From Alphaproteobacteria bacterium 46_93_T64 (lineage in GTDB: Bacteria > Pseudomonadota > Alphaproteobacteria > Sneathiellales > Sneathiellaceae): 64,000 nt of DNA. The notes beneath the pieces are model-generated. The model was not told the DNA's origin and did no database searches. It saw only the letters and a list, made by a program, of their open reading frames with translations. Made by a program: the position numbers and the translations under genes. Positions within the stretch are counted from its first letter, which is position 1. Each line of letters starts with the position of its first letter. Positions 1 through 7,421 of this stretch are shown here, piece by piece. The stretch is from the NCBI GenBank assembly GCA_002163135.1, contig MAAN01000012.1, positions 1-64,000 on the forward strand, given 5' to 3'.

Positions 1-1
1 G

Positions 2-457
2 CAGTTCTCCAAAATTCAGGCCTTAATTCAGAAAGGCATCGACGAAGGAGCAACTTTGATCGCTGGCGGCACTGGTCGTCCAGATGGCCTTGAAAAAGGA
101 TATTTTGTGAAGCCAACAGTGTTCGCAGATGTGAACAATGAGATGGCAATTGCCCGCGAAGAAATTTTCGGTCCGGTTCTGTCAATCATTCCATTCGATA
201 CAGAAGAAGAAGCTGTAAAAATTGCGAATGACACAGTTTATGGTCTGACGAACTATGTTCAAACAACTGACGCGGCAAAGGCTAACCGTATGGCGCGCCG
301 CTTGCGTTCAGGAATGGTAGAAATGAACGGAACATCACGCGGTGCAGGTGCCCCGTTTGGTGGTTATAAGCAGTCAGGTAATGGCCGAGAAGGTGGCTCT
401 TGGGGATTGGAAGATTTCCTTGAAGTGAAAGCTGTCAGTGGCTGGGGCGACGAATAA
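2..457 (+). CDS. Aldehyde dehydrogenase family protein, C-terminal part
   Basis: The reading frame is open from base 2 to a TAA at 455-457, giving the last 151 residues of an NAD(P)-dependent aldehyde dehydrogenase. Visible family features are the EEIFGPVLS signature that lines the cofactor site, the YGLTNYV segment and the C-terminal [13 protein letters not shown] block that precedes the oligomerisation tail. The catalytic cysteine and glutamate lie upstream of the window, so the substrate cannot be judged. A strong intrinsic terminator follows 30 bases after the stop, so this is the last gene of its transcript. The family call is secure; the substrate is unknown. Confidence 0.93.
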   Translation, partial: QFSKIQALIQKGIDEGATLIAGGTGRPDGLEKGYFVKPTVFADVNNEMAIAREEIFGPVLSIIPFDTEEEAVKIANDTVYGLTNYVQTTDAAKANRMARRLRSGMVEMNGTSRGAGAPFGGYKQSGNGREGGSWGLEDFLEVKAVSGWGDE

Positions 458-486
458 CCCAACCTAAATTTGTTCTAGGTAAGAAA

Positions 487-515
487 GCCGCGCTAAGAAA
501 TTAGCGCGGCTTTTT
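487..515 (+). terminator. Rho-independent terminator after the aldehyde dehydrogenase
   Basis: A perfect 10-bp stem, GCCGCGCTAA at 487-496 and TTAGCGCGGC at 501-510, closes a GAAA tetraloop and is followed by TTTTTC. This is a textbook intrinsic terminator for the upstream gene. Confidence 0.93.
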
Positions 516-598
516 CTATCTTGCTAATTCTTGGCTGCAGTTTATATATGTAAGTGAAATGTAATATTAGTAATTAGTAGTATGAGTGATGAGAAGAT

Positions 599-1435
599 AT
601 GGCAACTGTTGTGAAGTTTGGTTTTTTTATTTTGCTTCTGTGCGTAATATCAATTGCTAGTCTGGACAATGTGTCTGCAAGACCAGTTTGTAACGCGGAT
701 GAGCAAGTGAGCCTTGCTTCAGAAGATGCGTTTTTTCCATATTCAGGTAAATATAACGGGAAAATGCGAGGGTACTCGTATGATTTAGTGCGCGCTGCCT
801 TTGCTGCTGTTGGTTGCAAACTGGAAGTGACTTCAAGTTCATATAATCGTTGTATGGTCGAAGTCGCTATGGGAAAGCTTCTTGGTTGTTTCAATACGAC
901 AAACTCTCATGAAAATCGGACTAAATATATATTGCATAAGCGTCCGTTATTTTACGGAAGAATTCAGGTTTTTGCGCGTGCAGATCATCAAGGTAAGTTC
1001 GAAGAAAAATCTTATTACAACTCACGTTTTGCAGTCGTAAGAGGCTACCAGTATTCCTTTGAATTCGACTCTGATACAGCCATAGAAAAAGTTGAAGTCG
1101 ACTCGGACCTTCAGACACTTGCTTTGGTTTCAGTTAAACGCGCGGACTATGCACTGGTGTATGATATGGTCGCTCAGTTCCATTTGACTCGAAAGAATAA
1201 TTTGATCAAGGAAAGGCCAATCCCAATTGGGCTCCACGCTGAATATGGCCTTTATGTTTCTTTTTCCCGTGCACGGGGAAGCCAGGCTCAACGAATTGCA
1301 GATATCCTAGATCATGGTCTCAGTAGAATTAATGTGTCAGGCGAGTATAGACGCATAGAAAATAGATGGATGAAATGGCTTTCTAGTGGCAAAGAGAATG
1401 ATCTGCCTGCGCCTTACTGGCAAGACCCGAATTAA
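599..1435 (+). CDS. Solo periplasmic solute-binding protein (SBP_bac_3-like)
   Basis: The 278-residue protein starts with a hydrophobic signal peptide (roughly residues 1-27, ending near SARP). The mature part resembles family 3 amino-acid binding proteins: an early FFPYSGKYNGKMRGYSYDL segment matches the usual PPY-G-GFDYDL entrance, and a YEF/VKRADYALVYDM region matches the second lobe. No permease or ATPase gene adjoins it. Such solo proteins in marine proteobacteria are annotated as transporter substrate-binding domain proteins; they may feed a distant ABC permease or act as sensors. The ligand is unknown. The match is more divergent than for the similar gene at 5346-6134. Confidence 0.72.
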   Translation: MATVVKFGFFILLLCVISIASLDNVSARPVCNADEQVSLASEDAFFPYSGKYNGKMRGYSYDLVRAAFAAVGCKLEVTSSSYNRCMVEVAMGKLLGCFNTTNSHENRTKYILHKRPLFYGRIQVFARADHQGKFEEKSYYNSRFAVVRGYQYSFEFDSDTAIEKVEVDSDLQTLALVSVKRADYALVYDMVAQFHLTRKNNLIKERPIPIGLHAEYGLYVSFSRARGSQAQRIADILDHGLSRINVSGEYRRIENRWMKWLSSGKENDLPAPYWQDPN

Positions 1436-1578
1436 AGCTGAAGTTGTTGTTTCGAAACTGATTGAAATTCAACGTATTTAAAGCTCAGCAACACAAACCC
1501 GGTAGCGATTGCCGCTAGTCTCAAAGCTGTGAAGCTGAACTTCTTTTATCTTGGTTCCTAATTAATTGACTAGAAAAT

Positions 1579-2043
1579 TTATGCCGCTATCTTTCCGCGG
1601 CTCTCCAGCAATTCCTTGATGTCATTTAACCCAACTGCGATTTGTTTGTTAAATTCCTTCCGAAGCATGCTTCGCATCATATGACCCATAAGACCCTTAG
1701 CTTGGTACCTGATGTCAACGTGGATGGTCGCATGGAGGGCATCGCCTTCAACGCGCCATCTGGCAATCCCGTCTTTAATCGGTGCGGCAGTGTTGGTCAC
1801 AATATACGTAAATTCTTCACCTTCTACCCAATCGGTTATTTCCTCATCGATGAATTGCTTCATACCCATCATACTTGGCAAGTCACAATGGCGAATGGTC
1901 CCCACGCCAGATTGCTGCTCTGTCATTAAATAAGCGTTTTGAATACCTTTGAAGTATTTGTGAGCATTTCCAAAATCCGCCAAAACTTTCCAGGCTTCTT
2001 CTTTCGATGTGTTCAATGTTACGCTTTGAATAACTGTATCCAT
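1579..2043 (-). CDS. SRPBCC family protein (polyketide cyclase/START-like)
   Basis: This 154-residue protein opens with VTLNTSKEEAWKVLADFGNAHKYFKGI, the standard start of SRPBCC helix-grip proteins, and contains the GVGTIRHCDL strand and a DIRYQAKGLMG segment. Members bind hydrophobic ligands in a deep pocket, and many have no known activity. It lies 54 bases downstream of a TetR-family gene on the same strand, with a perfect 18-bp palindrome in the gap, so it is probably a target of that repressor. The START codon at 2043 follows a purine-rich AAGAAAG. The ligand is unknown. Confidence 0.85.
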   Translation of the reverse strand: MDTVIQSVTLNTSKEEAWKVLADFGNAHKYFKGIQNAYLMTEQQSGVGTIRHCDLPSMMGMKQFIDEEITDWVEGEEFTYIVTNTAAPIKDGIARWRVEGDALHATIHVDIRYQAKGLMGHMMRSMLRKEFNKQIAVGLNDIKELLESRGKIAA

Positions 2044-2061
2044 CTTTCTTCTCCATTTATT

Positions 2062-2079
2062 TAACCAACCGGTTGGTTA
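2062..2079. promoter_or_regulatory. Probable TetR operator upstream of the SRPBCC gene
   Basis: TAACCAACCGGTTGGTTA is a perfect 18-bp palindrome in the gap between the TetR-family gene and the SRPBCC gene. Its core, ACCAACCGGTTGGT, recurs directly upstream of the TetR gene at 2707-2720. The shared site in front of both genes argues for binding by the TetR encoded here. Palindromes of the AACCNACCGGTTGGTT kind are common among TetR regulators. Confidence 0.82.
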
Positions 2080-2097
2080 TTTGTGAAATAAATAAAA

Positions 2098-2703
2098 TTA
2101 CCAGTGCTTTAGGATGTTTATTGCGCGATGAGAACCTTCAAGAATAGCCTCTGGTCTTCTCTCAAGTTTCGAGGCGACGAGGCAGGCGTTCATATTTGCA
2201 AGCAAGGCTGACACAATTTCAGTGGCATTGGTTGGTTCCTCAACAACGCTCACTGTTTGGTAGTCGTCGGTAATCCGTTTGTAATAGGGGTGGAAACTTT
2301 CGAAAGCTTTGTTCACCGCAGTTCGTACATCGTCACTAGACGTTGCAAGTTCCACACCGATATTCACAAATGGGCAGCCAATGCAGTTGGCTTCCTTTTC
2401 GTATATGGCTTTATGTGTTTGATAGACATTTTTGTAGATGTTCTTTAAACGATCCACTGGATTTTCAGACCTCTCGAACGCTGTATCAAAAACGAAGTTA
2501 CGCGTTCTTTCTGCAGCACGTTCGACGGCAGCAACGGCTAGTTTTTCTTTAGAACCAAAATACTGATAAACGGTGGCTTTGTTCAGGTCTGCCGCCCGGC
2601 TCAACTCATTCATATTGACGCCGTGATAACTGGCGCGCCAAAACAAATCAATGGCTGTGTCCAAGATATGGTTACTCGTTTCTTCTTTGCTCATAAACGA
2701 CAT
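2098..2703 (-). CDS. TetR/AcrR family transcriptional regulator
   Basis: The 201-residue protein has an N-terminal TetR helix-turn-helix (about residues 25-55) with the diagnostic segment LSRAADLNKATVYQYFGSKE, followed by a ligand-binding domain of the usual size. It is transcribed toward the SRPBCC gene. A 14-bp copy of the palindrome found in front of that gene lies within 4 bases of its own start codon, so autorepression is likely. The inducer is unknown. Family identification is firm; the regulon is inferred from the operators. Confidence 0.93.
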   Translation of the reverse strand: MSFMSKEETSNHILDTAIDLFWRASYHGVNMNELSRAADLNKATVYQYFGSKEKLAVAAVERAAERTRNFVFDTAFERSENPVDRLKNIYKNVYQTHKAIYEKEANCIGCPFVNIGVELATSSDDVRTAVNKAFESFHPYYKRITDDYQTVSVVEEPTNATEIVSALLANMNACLVASKLERRPEAILEGSHRAINILKHW

Positions 2704-2706
2704 ATA

Positions 2707-2720
2707 ACCAACCGGTTGGT
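2707..2720. promoter_or_regulatory. Probable TetR autoregulatory operator
   Basis: ACCAACCGGTTGGT is a perfect 14-bp palindrome ending 4 bases upstream of the TetR start codon at 2703. It repeats the core of the 18-bp palindrome at 2062-2079. A repressor bound here would block its own transcription or early elongation. Confidence 0.8.
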
Positions 2721-2990
2721 ATTTGGGAAGAAAGAATATGGTACACTCACAATAATGTTACTGAATTTGGCGAAGAGAAATAAATATGTTCGGGTACTTT
2801 CTGGATGTAACGAGATGGGCGATAACGGCTTAGGTATTACCTTTTTAAGCGAAAGCTGACGGGCTTGAATCATAGGCATGGCTGAATACCAAGTTCGTCA
2901 ACTATCTTCTTGTCTGGATCTTGAAATTGGTATTGGTTATTGTCACCGCTTGAGACCGAGTCGGAAAAGTTATTACTCCGGCTTTAGCCA

Positions 2991-2996
2991 TATAAT
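2991..2996 (+). promoter_or_regulatory. Possible -10 element for the saccharopine operon
   Basis: A perfect TATAAT lies at 2991-2996, 24 bases before the GTG at 3021 that best fits the protein family. No good -35 hexamer sits at the expected distance; TTATTA at 2970-2975 is 15 bases away. If this is the real -10 box, the transcript would start near 3003. That would exclude the earlier in-frame GTG at 2997 as initiator. Confidence 0.35.
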
Positions 2997-3020
2997 GTGT
3001 CAGTAAAAAATGGATGTCCT

Positions 3021-4088
3021 GTGAAAACAAAAATTTGGATCCGTACGGAACATAAATCAAATGAACGTCGCGTCGCTGTTGTGCCCAAAGACGCTGCAGC
3101 GCTTATTCAGGCTGGATACGATGTAACCGTTGAAAAATCGTCAGAACGTTGCGTCGATATTACAGAATATGAAGCAGTTGGTTGCGCTATCGCGGATGAA
3201 GGAAGTTGGCCATCTGCGCCTAAAGACGCCTTTATTCTTGGTGTGAAGGAGCTTCCAAGTGGAGATGAAGACCTTATCCACCGGCACATCTATTTTGGGC
3301 ATGTTTATAAGGACCAGCCGGGATGGCAGCATACACTAGGTCGGTTCGTCTCTGGCGGTGGATCGATTTATGACCTTGAATGCCTTGTCGATGAAAATAA
3401 TCGGCGGGTAGCCGCTTTTGGTTATTGGGCTGGGTATGCGGGTGCGGCTGTTGCTGCTATGGCATGGTGCGGACAACAAGCGGGTAATTCACCTTCGCTT
3501 GGACCTCTTCATAGCTATGCAAACGTAGATGCATTGCTATCTGAACTGAGAGCCAACTTGGACAGATCCCCAGACAAACCAAACATGGTTGTTATCGGAG
3601 CACTTGGTCGATCTGGAAGCGGCGCTGTTGATCTGGGCGAAGCACTCGGACTAGAAGTCAGTAAATGGGATATGGCGGAGACAGCTTCAGGCGGACCGTT
3701 TCCTGAATTGCAGCAGCACTCCATTTTCGTAAATTGCATTTTAGCGACCAAAGATTGCCCGCGTTTTGTTACGGCGAATGACATTCAGGTAGACGGTCGC
3801 CGACTTTCAGTGATTTCAGATGTAAGCTGTGATCCGGAAAGTATCTATAATCCAATTCCGATTTACAACAGAAGTTCAACTTTTGATGCGCCAATCGTAC
3901 CTATATTGGAAGGTCCGCAGCCACTTGATGTGATTGCGATTGATCATTTGCCATCGTTGTTACCACTTGAATCGAGTGCGGATTATTCGGACCAGCTTAC
4001 CAAAGCACTTATGGAACTAAACGAGCCTGAAAAAGCGATCTGGGGCAGAGCGCTGGATCAATTTAATAAAAATGTGACTCGGCTTTAA
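3021..4088 (+). CDS. Saccharopine dehydrogenase, L-lysine-forming type (LYS1-like)
   Basis: The protein (355 residues from GTG 3021; an earlier in-frame GTG at 2997 adds 8) begins KTKIWIRTEHKSNERRVAVVP, the typical start of the AlaDH/PNT-N fold of lysine-forming saccharopine dehydrogenase. The GVKELP lysine and the FGHVYKDQPGW histidine fit the catalytic pair of the fungal enzyme. A nucleotide-binding VIGALGRSGSGAVDL lies near residue 200. The enzyme interconverts lysine plus 2-oxoglutarate and saccharopine using NAD. A LYS9-like gene follows after 25 bases, so the pair probably carries out saccharopine-route lysine catabolism, since bacteria usually make lysine through diaminopimelate. A polyamine-type carboxy-dehydrogenase role is a less likely alternative. 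Confidence 0.87.
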   Translation: MKTKIWIRTEHKSNERRVAVVPKDAAALIQAGYDVTVEKSSERCVDITEYEAVGCAIADEGSWPSAPKDAFILGVKELPSGDEDLIHRHIYFGHVYKDQPGWQHTLGRFVSGGGSIYDLECLVDENNRRVAAFGYWAGYAGAAVAAMAWCGQQAGNSPSLGPLHSYANVDALLSELRANLDRSPDKPNMVVIGALGRSGSGAVDLGEALGLEVSKWDMAETASGGPFPELQQHSIFVNCILATKDCPRFVTANDIQVDGRRLSVISDVSCDPESIYNPIPIYNRSSTFDAPIVPILEGPQPLDVIAIDHLPSLLPLESSADYSDQLTKALMELNEPEKAIWGRALDQFNKNVTRL

Positions 4089-4113
4089 ACAGAATTTTTA
4101 AGGACTATTTATC

Positions 4114-5274
4114 ATGAAACATATTCATTGGCTGGGTGCAGGATTATCATCTGTACCGGGCATTCGCCGTCTTGTTGAAAACGGTCACCGTATTACTGTT
4201 TGGAACCGGACGCTCGAAAAGGCTGAGGATGCTGTCGCAGGTTTAAACGGTGAATGCGACGCCAAGACATTCTCATTGGATGCTTTTGAAGCTTCTTTGC
4301 AAGAAGGTGATGTGGCCGTATCAATGCTTCCAGGCGATTTTCATCCAACAATAGCAAAGATTTGCTTGCACGTTGGAGCACATTTCGTTTCCAGCTCCTA
4401 TATCTCACCTGAGATGCAGGCTCTGGACGGGATTGCGAAAGAAAAAAATCTGACGTTGGTAAATGAAGTAGGTCTTGATCCGGGAATTGATCATTTGATG
4501 GCGCATGTGCTGATGGATGATTATCGTAAATCAGGCGCATATGCAGCAGATAACGCGCATTACTTCAAATCCTACTGCGGTGGATTGTCTGAAGAACCAA
4601 ATGATTTTTGCTACAAGTTTAGTTGGTCGCCTTTGGGTGTGCTAAAGGCATTACGCTCTCCTTCTAAAAGTTTGCGGGACGGCAAAGAATATGATGTAGA
4701 CCGTCCATGGAATGCGGTTGAAGTATATGAAGCTGTCCTTCCAAAAGGCAACGAAGTCTTTGAGGTCTATCCAAACCGCGACTCACTGCCTTATGTTAGC
4801 GAGTATGGTTTCACAGATGATATGAATGTGCAGCAGTTTGTTCGTGGTACGCTTCGGTATAATGGCTGGTCTAAAGCATGGGCTGACATATTTGCAGAAG
4901 TTGAAACACTGGAAGGTGAAGCTGGCGACCAGCGTTTGTCTGACATGAGCAATGAACTTTGGGACAAATATGCCGTTGGTGCAGACGAAGCTGACCGTGT
5001 TGTATTGAGTGTTGATCTTTGCGCCAAGCATGATGGCAAAGAAGTATACAACAGATCATATGTGATGGATGCTTATGGGGATGAAACACATACGGCAATG
5101 GCACGACTGGTTTCAATACCGGTAAGCTATGCTGTGGAAGGTGTTTTACAGGGTGAATTTACCTCTGGTGTCCATGCTGCGCCGAGTGCTCCAGAAATGG
5201 CTGCCAAATGGCTTTCCAATTTAAAGAAAAGTGGCGAAGGTATGATGATTGTTGATCATTTAGCCGCTAACTAA
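4114..5274 (+). CDS. Saccharopine dehydrogenase/reductase, glutamate-forming type (LYS9-like)
   Basis: This 386-residue protein carries an N-terminal Rossmann segment (HWLGAGLSSVPGIRRL, residues 4-19), then VSMLPGDFHPTIAKICL and LVNEVGLDPGIDHLMA, which are hallmarks of the LYS9/saccharopine reductase family. It would convert saccharopine to glutamate and 2-aminoadipate semialdehyde, completing what the preceding LYS1-like enzyme begins. The length matches the standalone bacterial form rather than the fused eukaryotic AASS. An AAGGA ribosome-binding site precedes ATG 4114. The glycine motif is GAGLSSVPG, as usual for this family. Operon partnership is inferred from the 25-base gap and shared pathway. 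Confidence 0.9.
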   Translation: MKHIHWLGAGLSSVPGIRRLVENGHRITVWNRTLEKAEDAVAGLNGECDAKTFSLDAFEASLQEGDVAVSMLPGDFHPTIAKICLHVGAHFVSSSYISPEMQALDGIAKEKNLTLVNEVGLDPGIDHLMAHVLMDDYRKSGAYAADNAHYFKSYCGGLSEEPNDFCYKFSWSPLGVLKALRSPSKSLRDGKEYDVDRPWNAVEVYEAVLPKGNEVFEVYPNRDSLPYVSEYGFTDDMNVQQFVRGTLRYNGWSKAWADIFAEVETLEGEAGDQRLSDMSNELWDKYAVGADEADRVVLSVDLCAKHDGKEVYNRSYVMDAYGDETHTAMARLVSIPVSYAVEGVLQGEFTSGVHAAPSAPEMAAKWLSNLKKSGEGMMIVDHLAAN

Positions 5275-5345
5275 TTGAAGTATGGTTGTCGTGACATCGC
5301 CATGATTGGCAGGTGTTACGGCAATTATACAATGCTAACTCGGTT

Positions 5346-6134
5346 TTAATGATATTTGCCTCGGATTTGCTCAATTGTTCCGTCGTCCCTCAGTCGTTTG
5401 AGGGTTGAGTTGAAATTGGCAACGATTTGACGAACGTTCGGATATCTTTTGCTGAAACAAAAATGAAATTCTTTTGTCAAAATTGGGTGAAAATTAAACT
5501 CCCCTGATAAGCCGGATAACCTGATTTCGAAGTCTGTCGCTTGTTTGTTTACATAGAGATAGTCAAACCGGTTTTCATGCAACATGCGAATAGCGGTTTT
5601 AGTATTCGGCGCTGCTATAGGGGTCATTCCTAGCTCTTGTAATGCTTTCAAACTTTCATATTCAGTGATCGAAGCAACTTTTTGATCTGCGACGTCTTTA
5701 AGTGTAATTGGTTTGACGCCGTGGTGGTTTTTCCGGGTGAAGAAGCCGTTAGTGAATTCACTTATGGGATCCGAATATACAATAAAACTTTCTCTCTCCT
5801 TTCGGTACGCACAGGTTAAGATACCGACTGTGCTACCAGTCCGGGCTTTTTCTAATGCGCGTTTCCATGGATAGAAAGTTATTTGCGGCTCATACCCAAG
5901 TTGTTTGAAAATCAAGGTGGCCAATTCATAATCAAATCCTTGTAAGCCTTGGATCGGTGTTGCCATTTCGTAAGGAGGGTAATCTTCAGTTACAATTTGC
6001 AAGATACCTTTACCATGCGCATCGGCCAAAACGGAATTTGGTGAAACTAGAAGATAAGGCAGTATAAACGCGAAAGCATTGTTTCTAATCGACCGTATAA
6101 GGGGCATACCAAAAGCTTTCTCTACACCTACCAT
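5346..6134 (-). CDS. Solo periplasmic solute-binding protein (SBP_bac_3)
   Basis: The 262-residue protein has a hydrophobic leader (about residues 12-38) and then the family 3 pattern: LQIVTEDYPPYEM, GFDYELATLIFKQLGYEPQITFYPWKRALEKARTG, and FCFSKRYPN near the C-terminus. The PWKRA segment is typical of the ABC-type amino-acid binding proteins that occur alone in Vibrio-like and alphaproteobacterial genomes. No transport genes are adjacent; the divergent neighbour is yaiI-like. Ligand unknown. It is the second of three such solo genes in the first 14 kb. Confidence 0.87.
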   Translation of the reverse strand: MVGVEKAFGMPLIRSIRNNAFAFILPYLLVSPNSVLADAHGKGILQIVTEDYPPYEMATPIQGLQGFDYELATLIFKQLGYEPQITFYPWKRALEKARTGSTVGILTCAYRKERESFIVYSDPISEFTNGFFTRKNHHGVKPITLKDVADQKVASITEYESLKALQELGMTPIAAPNTKTAIRMLHENRFDYLYVNKQATDFEIRLSGLSGEFNFHPILTKEFHFCFSKRYPNVRQIVANFNSTLKRLRDDGTIEQIRGKYH

Positions 6135-6244
6135 TGGGATAATTGTGATATATTCAAATTAAGAATTCATGAACAGGCTTTGTTCTGGGTTCGCGAAACT
6201 GTTATCTAGTAATGAGAAAAAATTGGTCTTGAAATGGAAGTTTA

Positions 6245-6688
6245 ATGACAGCCGTTTATATTGATGCTGATGCCTGTCCGGTGAAGGACGAAATTTATAA
6301 AGTTGCCGGACGGCACAATTTGCTAAGTTATGTTGTGAGTAATAGCTGGATGCGTCTTCCTCAAAGCCCCTTAATCGAACAAGTTGTTGTTGATGATGGA
6401 TTTGACGCTGCCGATGACTGGATCGTGGATCATGTGGGCAAAGGTGATGTGGTGGTAACATCTGATATTCCGTTGGCGGATCGCTGCCTCAAAAATGGTG
6501 CTGTTGTTCTTGGGCCAAGCGGGAAAGCATTTACAGAACAATCTATTGGAATGTCTTTGGCAATGCGGGATTTGAATACACATCTTCGGGATATCGGTGA
6601 AATATCTGGGAAAAACGCTTCATTTACAAAGAAAGATCGTTCCAATTTTCTCAACGTTCTGGAGAATACTTTGTATAAACTGCGATGA
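6245..6688 (+). CDS. yaiI: YaiI/YqxD family protein (UPF0178, DUF188)
   Basis: The 147-residue protein begins MTAVYIDADACPVKDEIYKVA and contains VDDGFDAADDWIVDHVGKGDVVVTSDIPLADRC and a TKKDRSNFLNVLE tail, all hallmarks of the UPF0178 family. The acidic residues in DADACPV and TSDIPLA suggest a PIN-like nuclease fold, but I know of no established activity. A TetR-family gene starts 4 bases after the stop, so the two are probably co-transcribed. Length is normal for the family. Confidence 0.93.
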   Translation: MTAVYIDADACPVKDEIYKVAGRHNLLSYVVSNSWMRLPQSPLIEQVVVDDGFDAADDWIVDHVGKGDVVVTSDIPLADRCLKNGAVVLGPSGKAFTEQSIGMSLAMRDLNTHLRDIGEISGKNASFTKKDRSNFLNVLENTLYKLR

Positions 6689-6692
6689 TTAA

Positions 6693-7322
6693 ATGAAGAA
6701 ATTTAAAACCAAGGACCAAATTAAAATAGCGGCGCAGTTGCTGTTTGCCGAACGTGGTATCGACGGGGTGAGTGTTCGTGAAATAGTGAAAGCGGCTGGT
6801 CAGAAAAACATGGCGTCCCTTCATTATTATTTTCACTCGAAAGAGGAACTCGCAAGAGAGTTGTTGATGGATGCAGGTAAGCTGATCGAAGATCAGCGAA
6901 CGTTATTGCTTGATGCCCTTGAAGCTGAAGGTGGTCCTGCAACACCAACTGAAATTCTCGAAATTTTTATCAAATGCGCGGTGATCTCGAACGATGATCC
7001 TAGAGCCTTGAGTAACGTTAGACTATTTGTTATGGCCGTGCAGAAAAGTCCATCTTTGGTGTTAGAAACCATCGGTGACACAGAAACGTCAGCTTATTTT
7101 AGGTGCTTAGCGCATTTACGAGCCTTTATGACTGACTTTGATGAGGATGTCCGTGAACGACGTCTTGCCCTGTTGCAACAGTTTGTATTTTCAACACTAT
7201 CATCGCGGGAGCGTGCACTATCTGAGCAAAATCATGAAGTGGCCTTATGGGAAGGCGATGAGATGTTAAATGAGTTAGTTATAAGCTCTTGGGGGTTATT
7301 GTTTGCTAATCCAGTTCTCTAA
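6693..7322 (+). CDS. TetR/AcrR family transcriptional regulator
   Basis: A 209-residue TetR protein with an N-terminal helix-turn-helix: QIKIAAQLLFAERGIDGVSV, then REIVKAAGQKNMASLHYYFHSKEEL. The KNMASLHYYF form of the recognition helix is seen in a TetR subgroup that often controls catabolic or lipid genes. It starts 4 bases after yaiI and lies about 100 bases upstream of a monooxygenase-esterase-SDR operon on the same strand. It may regulate that operon; this is inferred from position only. The ligand is unknown. Confidence 0.92.
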   Translation: MKKFKTKDQIKIAAQLLFAERGIDGVSVREIVKAAGQKNMASLHYYFHSKEELARELLMDAGKLIEDQRTLLLDALEAEGGPATPTEILEIFIKCAVISNDDPRALSNVRLFVMAVQKSPSLVLETIGDTETSAYFRCLAHLRAFMTDFDEDVRERRLALLQQFVFSTLSSRERALSEQNHEVALWEGDEMLNELVISSWGLLFANPVL

Positions 7323-7394
7323 AAATTTGCGCCGCATTTGTTGAATTAAAGCGTTTGACTTAAAATGCAATATTGATACTCTTCTAATGAATAT

Positions 7395-7408
7395 CTGCCG
7401 AATGGCAG
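7395..7408. promoter_or_regulatory. Short inverted repeat before the monooxygenase operon
   Basis: CTGCC at 7395-7399 and GGCAG at 7404-7408 form a 5-bp inverted repeat around GAAT. It lies 14 bases upstream of the likely ATG of the monooxygenase. A degenerate promoter (TTGACT at 7355-7360) lies upstream. The repeat could be an operator or a small hairpin; it is too short to be sure. Confidence 0.25.
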
Positions 7409-7421
7409 TGCGCATGTTTTG

